The notes below the pieces were generated by a model. The model had not been told where the DNA came from. It made no database searches and saw only the letters and a program-made list of their open reading frames with translations. DNA of 64,000 bases from Chlamydiota bacterium (GTDB lineage Bacteria > Chlamydiota > Chlamydiia > Chlamydiales > Rhabdochlamydiaceae): assembly GCA_026398435.1 (NCBI GenBank), contig JAPLSW010000041.1, forward strand, positions 48,480-112,479, written 5' to 3'. The number at the start of each line of letters is the position of its first letter. The first letter of the stretch is position 1. A program made the position numbers and the translations under genes. Below are positions 1-8,310 of this stretch, piece by piece.

Positions 1-230
1 AGTTGGGAGATTTTTCCGATAAGGCGATTGATGAGTTTACTTTCCTCTCTGAGCAGCATCCAAAATGGCTGCAGACATTTAACAAGCAATTGTCCAACTG
101 GGTAAATCAAGCTTCTCCCTCTGATTGGTCTAAGTTAGAGTCTCAAGACCCATCTGGAAAGCTGAAAAAGTTAGGTTTTGAACGATCTTTAAAGATTGTT
201 GCGAATGGAAATGTTGGAATAAATTATTAG
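1..230 (+). CDS. C-terminal end of an unrecognised protein (partial)
   Basis: An open frame enters from the left edge of the window and stops with TAG at 228-230, giving at least 75 residues. A TTG at position 3 could be read as a start, but the frame is open to the edge, so this is more likely the tail of a longer gene. The peptide is hydrophilic, rich in Trp, Ser and Lys, with no membrane segment or motif I recognise. The next feature is a convergent tRNA gene on the other strand. I assign no function. Confidence 0.5.
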   Translation, partial: LGDFSDKAIDEFTFLSEQHPKWLQTFNKQLSNWVNQASPSDWSKLESQDPSGKLKKLGFERSLKIVANGNVGINY

Positions 231-280
231 ACTTATTTTTAATAGACTTATAGGTTTTAGCCTTATGAAGGCTGAAAATG

Positions 281-354
281 TGGGGCAACCTGGACTTGAA
301 CCAGGGACCAACGGGTTATGAGTCCGTTGCTCTAACCAACTGAGCTATTGCCCC
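281..354 (-). tRNA. tRNA with CAU anticodon (elongator tRNA-Met, or tRNA-Ile2)
   Basis: Reading the minus strand, a complete 74-nt cloverleaf can be folded. The acceptor GGGGCAA pairs with TTGCCCC, the D-arm contains AGTTGGTTAGA, the anticodon loop is CTCATAA with CAT at 318-320, and the T-loop is GGTTCAAGTCC. The discriminator base is A and CCA is not encoded. The anticodon stem has one A-C mismatch next to the loop. It lacks the unpaired 1-72 base of initiator tRNA, so it is elongator Met or, if modified to lysidine, the AUA-reading Ile tRNA. The sequence alone does not settle this. Confidence 0.93.
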
Positions 355-415
355 CCTGGAAAGGTACGATATCTTACTGGTCGGGACTCGCTAAATCAAG
401 ACTTTTCTCAAGAAA

Positions 416-850
416 TTAAAATTTACACGAAACTGTCCGCTCTAAAGTACTCAAAAACCCTTCTTTTAACTTGAGAGAAATCTCTTCTAATTCTTCCTCA
501 GTATAAGGTTTTTTTACAGGGTGATCCCAGACAGTCCCTGGCCAGGCGGGGTCATTTTCAAATCTTCCGATAACATGAATATGGAGTTGAGGGGTCTTGT
601 TGCCAAGGGCCGCTACGTTGATTTGGGTGGGAGAAAAATGATCCCAAAGGATTGTCTGGGCAAGAGCCATTTCTTGGGTAAGAACCATTTGATCCTCAAG
701 AGAAAGATCTATGATTTTTTTAATGTTGTTTTTTTGAGGGACCAAAAGGAGCCAAGGATAGTGCCTTTCATTTTCTAAAAAGACTTTGCATAGGGGAAGG
801 TCTATAAGGTGCCTTTTGGAGGAAAAATTGGAGTGGAGCTCAAAACTCAT
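416..850 (-). CDS. HIT-family (histidine triad) nucleotide hydrolase-like protein
   Basis: A 144-residue protein of the HIT superfamily, whose members hydrolyse or transfer nucleoside phosphates such as Ap4A or adenylated compounds. The signature lies near residues 88-96: H90-I-H92-V-I-G-R. The third histidine of the classical H-x-H-x-H triad is replaced by Ile, as in a subgroup of bacterial HIT proteins with a downstream PAWPG(P/T)VW segment, also present here. The start ATG overlaps the stop of the upstream HAD gene by four bases (ATGA), so the two are probably translationally coupled. Substrate unknown. Family assignment is strong; catalysis is less sure given the altered triad. Confidence 0.82.
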   Translation of the reverse strand: MSFELHSNFSSKRHLIDLPLCKVFLENERHYPWLLLVPQKNNIKKIIDLSLEDQMVLTQEMALAQTILWDHFSPTQINVAALGNKTPQLHIHVIGRFENDPAWPGTVWDHPVKKPYTEEELEEISLKLKEGFLSTLERTVSCKF

Positions 851-1752
851 AAGGATAGCCTCTCAAGAAAGAAGTGGGGATGGTCATCGGAAAGTAGAGC
901 GCTTACGCTCTCGGTCGGATGCAGAGCCTCTAATCGGTCTGCCATAATCCCTGTTTGCGTGATAAGGGCAGATGACATGCCAAAGAGCCTTGCTCCCCGA
1001 ACGTCAGTTTCAGGTGTGTCGCCGATCATCAGGATGTCTGAAGGGTTGTGGATGCTATATTTAGCAAATTCCTGCATAGCTTTAGCAAAGGCAGGGGAGT
1101 AGGGCTTGCCGATGTAGTGCACCGGGCCTCCAAGCTCTTCATAGCGTCTTGCAAGGCTTCCTTGCCGTACCACTGCTTTGGGAGGATAACCCTCATGCGC
1201 AAATAGATCGGGATTTGCGCATAGCATCGGTAGATTAGAGGAAAGACAACTTTGAACATGCGGCTCAAATACTTTTGGGTCTGTTTGATCCTCTCCCTGT
1301 ATTTGAGGGGTTGAGGCGTAAATAAAACCTGCGTGAGAAAGATCAGTTGTTTCAGAAAAGGGGCTGCCGGCAAAGATCTCAGCATGGATACCGCAGTCAG
1401 GGTATGGCCCTCCTAGTACAAAGTATTTGTTTGTAGAGGGGCTAAAGGGAAGGGAGTTAGAGAGCGCGGTTTGTCTGGCTATTTCTCCTGAGGTGATAAG
1501 AAAATGAAAATGCTCTCCGAGGTGTATTCCGTGGGAATCGAGCTTTTTTATTTCAACCTCAGCAAGGCGTGTGGCATTCGAAAGAATGCCGACGATCTTG
1601 CCAGAAGCTACAAGAGCTTTCATGGCCTCTGGAGCTCCGGGTATGGCTCCGGCTGCATTTCCAGCCCAAAATACCCCATAGGCATCGAGAAGGATCCCTG
1701 CAAAAGGTTGGCTCATGTCTAAAAGGGGATGATGTTTAATAGTATGATGCAT
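847..1752 (-). CDS. HAD-superfamily hydrolase, subfamily IIA (NagD-like phosphatase)
   Basis: A 301-residue HAD-type phosphatase. Motif I is D23-A-Y-G-V, with Asp23 as the expected nucleophile; the usual second Asp is replaced, as in the IIA-hyp4 group that reads D-x-[WY]-G-V. Motif II is the SNATR segment near residue 60, and motif IV is GDTPETDVRGA near residue 245, preceded by a GKPYSP lysine motif. These are the subfamily IIA hallmarks, with a cap domain between motifs II and III. A GGAGG site six bases before the ATG supports the start. It forms a two-gene operon with the HIT protein. Substrate is probably a small phosphorylated metabolite, which the sequence cannot identify. Confidence 0.85.
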   Translation of the reverse strand: MHHTIKHHPLLDMSQPFAGILLDAYGVFWAGNAAGAIPGAPEAMKALVASGKIVGILSNATRLAEVEIKKLDSHGIHLGEHFHFLITSGEIARQTALSNSLPFSPSTNKYFVLGGPYPDCGIHAEIFAGSPFSETTDLSHAGFIYASTPQIQGEDQTDPKVFEPHVQSCLSSNLPMLCANPDLFAHEGYPPKAVVRQGSLARRYEELGGPVHYIGKPYSPAFAKAMQEFAKYSIHNPSDILMIGDTPETDVRGARLFGMSSALITQTGIMADRLEALHPTESVSALLSDDHPHFFLERLSL

Positions 1753-1952
1753 AGATTGCCTCCGCGGTTTCGCTCATTATACCCTAAGGACTGCAATCCC
1801 TTCTAAGAGTTTTTTTTCGAGATTTTAGGGGTTTTTAAAAATACAATTTGCGGTTTTTTTTCCTATTATGTAGCCTCGGAACCAATACGTATTTTTTTTA
1901 CATCGCAGTGATTTGCAAAAAAAACCATGATAACGCAAACGAGCTCAAAATA

Positions 1953-3215
1953 ATGAAGCGAAATTCGACAGCCGCACTAGTTGCCTTTTTTACTTGTTTT
2001 ACCGGATGCCTTTCCCTTTATGCAGATATTGATGCTGGGGAAGAGGGGCTGGCTCCCATTGATGCATCCCTTAGTAAGTTTGCAGATCATGTCTCTTATG
2101 TTCCCAATGAGTTATTAACAAGAGCCGATAGTGTTCCAGGAGATGACATCAAGAGTGCAACTGATCCTTACCTTGAAGGGTATATCCAAGCACTTGTTGA
2201 CATGCACTTTTACGAATATCGTGTTATTGTTACTGTAAAAGATCACCATGTATTCCTATCCAATCTTCCAACCAACGAACTTATCGCAGACAGTATTATC
2301 TCTTTTGTGAGGGATCTTCCTGGAGTAAAGTCTGTTGAGGTTAAAAATCTGACTGAAGAAGAAAAGGTAGCTAAAACTAAATATACTGAGCAACCTCGTG
2401 TTAACGGTATCTGGTTTCCTCAATCTTCTGTAGTGTTTCAGCCGCTTGTCGCAGATCCAAGAGAGCCTACTTACTCAGCGGCATACCGCTATGGAGATAA
2501 GGTTATTGGTAAACAGGTAGCGGCGGTAGCTCTCGGGGATGACTTTCCTATGTTTAGATGGAGAGATATATTCAGATGGCATGGTGACATGCAGATCGGT
2601 ATCCAGGGGTCGGTGTGGACGGTATTTAACTACTGGCATATTCCTAACAAGCCTCACAATGAATCTTGTGAACTTGTGAATGCCGATTATTTCTTAGGGA
2701 TACCATTAACGTATGGATTTGATAAGTGGTCTTTCCGTATGAGACTCTACCATATCTCTTCCCACTTGGGTGATGAGTTCATTGTGAATCATCCGGAATA
2801 CCTCTACAAAAGAAAGAATCCGAGCTATGAAGCAATCGATTTTATCACGTCGTATCAGTTTTCAGGACATTTGAGAGCTTATGGAGGTCCGGGAATTATT
2901 TTACATAGTGATCAATCCTTTCCTATGGACACTTTTTATGTGAAGTATGGAGCAGAATTGCGAGTTCTTGGTAAAAAACTCTATTATCATAGACTTTATG
3001 GAACACCATTTCTTGCCCTTCATTTCGAAAACTGGCAGGTAAGAGATTGGAATCTCGATCTGTTTATAAAGATGGGATATGAGCTGTCTAAGCTCCAAGG
3101 TATTGGTCGTAAGATGCGTCTGTTTATTGACTACCATCACGGCTATTCCTATGAAGGACAGTTCTTTCTCGAGCGCACACAATACGGAGAAGTCGGCTTT
3201 TCTTGGGGATTCTAG
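1953..3215 (+). CDS. DUF1207-type exported beta-barrel outer-membrane protein
   Basis: About 420 residues from the ATG at 1953; the frame is open farther upstream, but only this start puts a signal peptide (residues 1 to about 25, ending near LYA) at the N-terminus. A CxxGC stretch inside the signal could instead act as a lipobox. After it comes a segment of roughly 60 residues (YEYRVIVTVKDHHVFLSNLP through DLPGVKSVEV) that resembles a BON domain, then an aromatic-rich region with alternating polar and hydrophobic strands matching DUF1207 as I know it (WFPQSS, ADPREP, GDDFPMFRW). Such proteins are predicted outer-membrane beta-barrels. It is monocistronic, followed by its own terminator. Transport substrate unknown. 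Confidence 0.72.
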   Translation: MKRNSTAALVAFFTCFTGCLSLYADIDAGEEGLAPIDASLSKFADHVSYVPNELLTRADSVPGDDIKSATDPYLEGYIQALVDMHFYEYRVIVTVKDHHVFLSNLPTNELIADSIISFVRDLPGVKSVEVKNLTEEEKVAKTKYTEQPRVNGIWFPQSSVVFQPLVADPREPTYSAAYRYGDKVIGKQVAAVALGDDFPMFRWRDIFRWHGDMQIGIQGSVWTVFNYWHIPNKPHNESCELVNADYFLGIPLTYGFDKWSFRMRLYHISSHLGDEFIVNHPEYLYKRKNPSYEAIDFITSYQFSGHLRAYGGPGIILHSDQSFPMDTFYVKYGAELRVLGKKLYYHRLYGTPFLALHFENWQVRDWNLDLFIKMGYELSKLQGIGRKMRLFIDYHHGYSYEGQFFLERTQYGEVGFSWGF

Positions 3216-3234
3216 ACGGATTCAAGGTTTTCTT

Positions 3235-3268
3235 AAGGACTCTTGGGCTTAGCCAAGAGTCCTTTTTT
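3235..3268 (+). terminator. Rho-independent terminator after the DUF1207 gene
   Basis: Perfect 12-bp stem (AAGGACTCTTGG at 3235-3246 with CCAAGAGTCCTT at 3253-3264), six-base loop, then a run of T to 3268. It sits between two convergent genes and could also end transcription from the minus strand, whose stem is likewise A/T flanked. Confidence 0.9.
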
Positions 3269-5387
3269 ATTTTACAATGACAAAGCCATCTTGGTAGATG
3301 GGAGCATTTTTTCCAATCGGTAGATTGCCCGTGAAAAATTGCTTGTAAATCTTAAGCCCTTGGGCTGCATTTTGTACGCAGTAAAAGCAGTTGCTTACCC
3401 ATTCTGATCCAGCAATCGTTCCAGACATGAGATTGCATTGGAATCGCGAGGTTATCTTTTCCTTCCAATATTCGACAGGTCCAAAAAGCAGGACAGGTGT
3501 TGCAGATGTTGATCCTACCTTTCTTCTGACCTCTTCTAGAGTATATTCAAAATCGGTTCCTATTCCTCCCTGAAGAAAAATGGGGAAGTCGAGATTGAAT
3601 TCGGCTTGTCTTTCAACCAACCTATCGAGACGATAGGTCATCTTGATATCGACGTAGGGGTTTTGTATTTGCTCTTCGACAACAGAGTTATCCTTTTGTC
3701 GGAAGTCAACGATGTTGGCACAGGAAAGAAGTCCTAAGGTTTTAGCGACTCTATTGCCAAGTTCCATAACGCCAGGCCCGCCACCAGTAATCAGGGCAAT
3801 AGGGGTGCTTTTATTTAGAAGGTCGTGATCGAGATCCGGTCTCATTTTTTCAAGCCCTTCTAGAAGCTGAGTGAGTTCTGCTTCAAAGTTTCCTGGGATC
3901 CTATGAGATCCATACACTCCAAACGAGGTGGATCTTATAAAAGGATCAACAAGATCTAAGGGAGCAAACATACCTGTGTCTTTATTAGGCTTAGGTACGT
4001 ACTGCAGGATTTTTCCACTTACTTTATCAACCCAGTAGGTGGGTATGGCAAACTTTGCAAGGTCTTGCAGTAGTGATCTATCTTCGTGGGAAAAGAAATC
4101 AGCAGAAGAAAATGAGGCGTATTGGAAGTAAAGACCTTTGAGACAGCGTTGCACTAGGTCTCCCATAAGCATTTTTTTCATCAGTGGTGAGGGAAAATAT
4201 CTACAAAATAGGACCCCTTGAGAAGTTATAAGTCCATCTTCCATCGCTTTTAAAAAGGGGTACGAAGGTTGCTGCTCGATATATCTTTCTACCATGTGGG
4301 CTTGCCTTTCAGGGTGATAGATAAGGCCGGGGAACTCATGCGAATGGGGCTCTCTTGCGATCCAGTCTTTTGCGCTAAGGTTTAAGAGCTGCTCTCCCTT
4401 AACGACAAATACTGCAGTCCTATGGTGCATGGGCAGCGGGGCTGTTTCAAATGCGGTAAACAGGGCGTTTGAATCTTCTAGGGATGTTTGTAGCTGGTCT
4501 CTATCAGAAAAGAAGACATGCTCTCTGTGAGGCTCTAATGTGTAGAATTCAAGGGGTATGATTTTAATGGCTTCCTCTGATTTCCCAAATAATTCATAGA
4601 CATCACCAGAGGCTTTGGTATCGGGTTCTAATACCGACGCCGATGTATGGTGAAATCCGCTGGGGAGTAAAGACTCAACGACTCTTCCAAAAGCCGTTCT
4701 TATATGTAGGGGTTGCGTTTTTACAAGTAAGATTTCACCCGGCTCTACTTTTCTTTCAGATCCTTCATTCCATATTTGATTGAGCTGCAGAATTTCTCTC
4801 ATTTTAAGTTGGGGATGGCACAGTGCCTTTCCAAGTAGAGGAAGAAATCCTTCTACTAGAGGATCGTAAGAAAGAGTACCCTCGTAAAGGCTTAAAAAGG
4901 CCACTGTATATCCATCTATTTTTTCAAGGATGAGCTCATCGCTCCCTTGCGGATCACCAAGATATAGTAACGGCCTGCCCCAACGATCGTTTCTGTTAAA
5001 CATTCGCATAAGGTAATCGGGATTGCGGACTTTTCTTCTTTCATCTGCTGCAAAAAGTTTGCCTATATAAGAGCCGATTGTGATGTAATCTAGCATTGCC
5101 TCTGCGATGGAGGATCTTGCAATGAGCTCGAGCTTAACACTGGCTTCCCGTCTTTTTTGATCGAGATCATAATGGGTGCCAAGAGCGTCCATGCCAATTT
5201 GGGCAAGAGTGCTTTTTATGTTAAAAAATACTTGGCTCTTTTCCAGTTGAAATCCTATGAAAGCGGGCGAGATGTTTTCAATTTTCAGTTCAACGAGTGC
5301 CTTGCGTGGATCGGTTCTTTGAAGGAATGTGACCTTTCCGTCTGGTGAGACTAAATCATATAAATCAGAAACTAGGTAACTTTCCAT
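3267..5387 (-). CDS. Large protein with a C-terminal LOG/SLOG-type Rossmann domain
   Basis: A 706-residue cytosolic protein with no signal peptide or membrane span. The last 180 or so residues carry the LOG ('lysine decarboxylase'-like) signature: a GGGPGVME nucleotide-binding loop near residue 530 and QGGIGTDFE near residue 605, the latter corresponding to the PGGxGTxxE motif that holds the catalytic Arg/Glu pair in LOG phosphoribohydrolases. The motif has Gln in place of Pro. Bacterial relatives such as PpnN release the base from nucleoside monophosphates. The first 500 residues match nothing I recognise, so the protein is far longer than LOG (about 190) or PpnN (about 450). Function of the N-terminal part is unknown; a nucleotide substrate is inferred. 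Confidence 0.65.
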   Translation of the reverse strand: MESYLVSDLYDLVSPDGKVTFLQRTDPRKALVELKIENISPAFIGFQLEKSQVFFNIKSTLAQIGMDALGTHYDLDQKRREASVKLELIARSSIAEAMLDYITIGSYIGKLFAADERRKVRNPDYLMRMFNRNDRWGRPLLYLGDPQGSDELILEKIDGYTVAFLSLYEGTLSYDPLVEGFLPLLGKALCHPQLKMREILQLNQIWNEGSERKVEPGEILLVKTQPLHIRTAFGRVVESLLPSGFHHTSASVLEPDTKASGDVYELFGKSEEAIKIIPLEFYTLEPHREHVFFSDRDQLQTSLEDSNALFTAFETAPLPMHHRTAVFVVKGEQLLNLSAKDWIAREPHSHEFPGLIYHPERQAHMVERYIEQQPSYPFLKAMEDGLITSQGVLFCRYFPSPLMKKMLMGDLVQRCLKGLYFQYASFSSADFFSHEDRSLLQDLAKFAIPTYWVDKVSGKILQYVPKPNKDTGMFAPLDLVDPFIRSTSFGVYGSHRIPGNFEAELTQLLEGLEKMRPDLDHDLLNKSTPIALITGGGPGVMELGNRVAKTLGLLSCANIVDFRQKDNSVVEEQIQNPYVDIKMTYRLDRLVERQAEFNLDFPIFLQGGIGTDFEYTLEEVRRKVGSTSATPVLLFGPVEYWKEKITSRFQCNLMSGTIAGSEWVSNCFYCVQNAAQGLKIYKQFFTGNLPIGKNAPIYQDGFVIVK

Positions 5388-5740
5388 GAGCTATGTCCCT
5401 CTGTCGCAAATGCGGTGTTTAAAGCTCACCTTAAGAGATTTAGACAAAAAAAAGAAGGGGGAAATTCGTTGTGGGAAGTTTGTTCATAAACCCTTTGTTT
5501 TTCCCACAAATAAGAGAATTTTTTGCCCAGTGTTTTTCTGTTTTACAAGAGTTTTTCTTTGGGTGCAGTTCTTAAGTGTATTTAGTTTAGGGTGTTATAA
5601 GCTTACTCCTTCTATTTTCACTGATTGAAAAAGCTTATGTGGAAAAGTGTGGGGAAGTTGTTGATAACTCCCCTTTTTGCAGGAAAAATAGAGAAAAAAA
5701 GGTCAAGAAAAAATGCCGGAGGAAATCGATTCCGGCCAGA
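5388..5740. other. 353-bp intergenic region with DnaA-box-like motifs
   Basis: No convincing gene; short open frames here lack recognisable content. It contains a 9-bp inverted repeat (TTGTGGGAA at 5469-5477, TTCCCACAA at 5501-5509), a relaxed DnaA-box match TTTTCCACA in inverse orientation at 5638-5646, a near match at 5659-5667 (TGTTGATAA), and a further TTTTCCACA just inside the next gene at 5745-5753. The stretch is A/T-rich with long A runs. It could be a replication-related or regulatory region, or simply A/T-rich spacer. Confidence 0.35.
5708..5736 (-). terminator. Terminator of the Ntn-hydrolase gene
   Basis: On the minus strand a GCCGGA/TCCGGC stem (5715-5720 and 5731-5736) with a 10-nt loop is followed by six T residues (5708-5713). 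It lies just downstream of the stop of the gene at 5741-6877. Confidence 0.75.
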
Positions 5741-6877
5741 TTAATTTTCCACAACTTCCAGAGGTTTTGCATTTTGAGTGATGTCACGCGGCTGAAAATC
5801 TTTTTTCAAAGAAACAGATTTGACCCCAACTTTTGCAAAGTCGATTTTTTTAAGATCGATCATTTCAATGGAAAGGCTGTCATAGTTGCGAACGTAGGTT
5901 TTTAAGTTGGTTCTATCGTGGACAATGATCCATTGGGTAATGTCTGTATTATGCTCGACGGGTATTTGTTCCCCCATTTTGGATTTGTCAGAAGCATCAC
6001 GTATGATTCCTTCAAAAATATCAAAGGTATTTAAGATATGAAAGCCAAGTCTTACAGTATCAATAGCATCTTTGGGTACACTTGCCCACTGAGAAAATAG
6101 AGAGGCTCTTACAAAACGGGAAGGGGAAGTATAATCACCGGGAAGACCGAGAAGCCCCGACCCTTGAGAGACATTAGTGATCTCAACTGCTGGAAGTTTT
6201 AGGCTGGCAACATTATTCGGTGATAGATTTACATAGTTGGATAGATTGAATAGGTGCCAAGCAAAAGGAGGGGAGTTAGTAAGAACTCCAAGTGAGTTGT
6301 TCCACTGGAAGCATTTCCCATCGACATATTCTACGATGAGGACATTCCCATTTCTATCGGAGAAATAAAAATGTAATGGTAAAATCTTTCCATCCATATT
6401 GGGCGTTGGTTGCTGCCCCACAATAAGGGTTGGTAGTACTGTTTTGATTTCTTGGACAGTAGAGCAAGTGCTAAGGATATATGCCGGTAGTTCCCAATAA
6501 CCTAAGGTCTTGTCTAGTTTTTCTTCTTCGATCTCTTGGTACTGAGCAAAGCCCGGCAGATACAAACAAGCAGCTACAAGCCCTTTTTCATTCATTCCAT
6601 CAGAGACATGTAGTCTTAGATCTTTTTGGTTCATTCCCACAAAGCCGTATTTAACTCTCCACTCAAGTCCCTTTTTGTCTTTTCCCGCAGTTCCTAGGTA
6701 AGCCGTTCCCCGGGCTACTATTAAAATATCCGACTCTAAATGCTCTGCAAACTCTAGAGATCTGCAATAGATAAGGTCTTCTTCTTGGGATTTGAGTTGG
6801 AATGCAGTGCAGGCATGGGTATCGATGCTAAGTATTAGGGAAATCGTAGTGAGAAGAGAAAATACAGTTTTTTTCAT
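5741..6877 (-). CDS. Exported choloylglycine hydrolase / penicillin V acylase-family Ntn hydrolase
   Basis: A 378-residue protein beginning with a classic signal peptide (MKKTVFSLL... to residue 22). Removal after Ala22 would expose Cys23 in the sequence HAC-TAF, the N-terminal nucleophile expected of the linear-amide C-N hydrolase (CBAH) family. Further family features are the R-S-L-E-F segment near residue 40, a DGMNEKGL block near residue 93, and LTNSPPFAWHL near residue 200, which carries the conserved Asn. It would act in the periplasm or outside the cell on an amide such as a bile-salt conjugate, N-acyl homoserine lactone or penicillin-like compound; the natural substrate is not evident. 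A terminator follows it. Confidence 0.82.
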   Translation of the reverse strand: MKKTVFSLLTTISLILSIDTHACTAFQLKSQEEDLIYCRSLEFAEHLESDILIVARGTAYLGTAGKDKKGLEWRVKYGFVGMNQKDLRLHVSDGMNEKGLVAACLYLPGFAQYQEIEEEKLDKTLGYWELPAYILSTCSTVQEIKTVLPTLIVGQQPTPNMDGKILPLHFYFSDRNGNVLIVEYVDGKCFQWNNSLGVLTNSPPFAWHLFNLSNYVNLSPNNVASLKLPAVEITNVSQGSGLLGLPGDYTSPSRFVRASLFSQWASVPKDAIDTVRLGFHILNTFDIFEGIIRDASDKSKMGEQIPVEHNTDITQWIIVHDRTNLKTYVRNYDSLSIEMIDLKKIDFAKVGVKSVSLKKDFQPRDITQNAKPLEVVEN

Positions 6878-7085
6878 AGGGCTCTAACGTTGTTTTTAAA
6901 TTAATTGTGATGCTAATTTCTGTTATTAGTAAAAAAATTACTTTAAATCAAGAAGAGATAATTCTGCTGGGATTAGGATGGGTGTGGGGGATTAGCCTAT
7001 CCGCCACTTTTCATTTAGCTTGAGCATAAATATTTTACCTCTTAGAATCCCGTTGCTTCACTAAAAGCAACAATCGGAGCGCAGT

Positions 7086-7961
7086 ATGATCATTCCTCGA
7101 AGCTTTGGAACCCATAGCGGGACATTCCATGCCGATGAAGTAACGGCTTGCGCTTTATTTTTGCTTTTTAATCTTATCGATGAAGATAAAATTCATAGAA
7201 CTCGAGACACAGCAAAGCTTAACACCTGTCAATATGTATGTGATGTAGGAGGGGAATACAACTCCTTGCAAAACAAATTCGATCACCACCAATCCACTTA
7301 TAAAGGGGATTTCAGCAGTGCAGGGATGGTATGGCTCCACTTTAAAAATCAGAAGATTGTTACCGAAGATGTTTACCACTATTTCAATCGCTTCTTGATT
7401 CAGGGTATAGATGCTCATGACAATGGAAAGGGAGACTCAGATCCTGGTGTCTGCACATTTTCCAATGCCATTAGTAATTTCATGCCTGTAAGATATGATG
7501 CTTCTAATAAGGAGCTTGATGCTGCATTTTTAGATGCGGTTCATTTTACTCTAGGGCATTTGCAGAGGCTTCTCGATCGATTTAACTACGTCGAGCAGTG
7601 CAAGCAGAAAGTTATAGAGACCATGTCAACAGGACAAAAATACCTTGATTTCGAAGAGTCTCTTCCGTGGATGGACGCTTTTTTTGAAAATGGGGGAGAT
7701 CATCATTCGGCCCTTTTTGTTATTATGCCCTCGGGAGATCATTGGAAGCTTAGAGGGATTCCTCCATCGAGCTCCGATAGAATGAAGGTAAGAGTGCCCC
7801 TTCCTCAAAGTTGGGCGGGTCTTCTCGATGAAGATCTTAAAAAGGAATCAGGGATACCCGGCGCTATCTTCTGCCATAAAGGACGCTTTATTTCTGTTTG
7901 GGAGACAAAGGAAGATGCCCTTGCAGCTCTAAAATTTATGATGGGAAAAGAGGGGCTATGA
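7086..7961 (+). CDS. MYG1-family (UPF0160) metal-dependent phosphoesterase/exonuclease
   Basis: A 291-residue protein of the MYG1 family, a branch of the DHH phosphoesterases. The N-terminus shows GTHSGTFHADE (residues about 7-17) with metal-ligand His and Asp, then DVGGEYN, then the DHHQST motif near residue 62, and a C-terminal domain with WETKEDALAAL. Eukaryotic MYG1 is a nuclear and mitochondrial 3'-5' RNA exonuclease; the role of bacterial members is not settled. The stop overlaps the next reading frame's ATG by four bases, so it was originally coupled to the HIT gene that follows. Product length is shorter than the eukaryotic proteins, as is usual for bacterial forms. Confidence 0.88.
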   Translation: MIIPRSFGTHSGTFHADEVTACALFLLFNLIDEDKIHRTRDTAKLNTCQYVCDVGGEYNSLQNKFDHHQSTYKGDFSSAGMVWLHFKNQKIVTEDVYHYFNRFLIQGIDAHDNGKGDSDPGVCTFSNAISNFMPVRYDASNKELDAAFLDAVHFTLGHLQRLLDRFNYVEQCKQKVIETMSTGQKYLDFEESLPWMDAFFENGGDHHSALFVIMPSGDHWKLRGIPPSSSDRMKVRVPLPQSWAGLLDEDLKKESGIPGAIFCHKGRFISVWETKEDALAALKFMMGKEGL

Positions 7962-8240
7962 GCACGGTATTTGGAAAAATCATCACATCCGGTAGCTCCC
8001 GTCCATATCCTCATCGTTCCTAAAAAGGAGATTCCGAATCTCCAGTCTCTTGAGCCCGAGGATCTTCCCTTGGTAGCTGAGATGGTAGCTGTTGCTCAAA
8101 AGCTTGCCAAAGAATTTGGTATCGATGAAGAGGGCTACCGCTTTTTAACTAATAATGGTCCCGATGCCGGTCAGATCGTCCATCATCTCCATTTTCATTT
8201 GCTCGGTGGAAGAAAGCTTTGTCATATAGGTGTTGGCTAA
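7958..8240 (+). pseudogene. HINT-type HIT gene with an internal deletion and frameshift
   Basis: The ATG at 7958 overlaps the MYG1 stop and opens a typical HINT N-terminus (MSTVFGKII), but that frame soon terminates. The rest of the family sequence continues in another frame from about 7986: HPVAPVHILIVPKK, the NNGPDAGQ block, then the intact active site VHHLHFHLLGGR. Compared with HINT proteins, about 23 residues (the segment around GEIPA...YED...LAFxDI) are missing at the junction. An 89-residue product from the TTG at 7971 is possible and keeps the triad, but lacks the first strand and helix of the fold. I regard the gene as broken, or a truncated form of doubtful function. Confidence 0.7.
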
Positions 8241-8310
8241 GATTTTTCTTTTTCCTTTTCTTGTGCCTACCAGCTATACTGCGGATAACTCCGGATATAG
8301 TAAAAATTTT

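Noticed and set aside
5386..5905. Two plus-strand open frames (80 and 88 codons) across the spacer and the end of the Ntn-hydrolase gene
   Set aside because: Composition is biased toward Lys, Phe and Cys from A/T-rich DNA, no ribosome-binding site or recognisable family, and the second overlaps a solid gene on the other strand.
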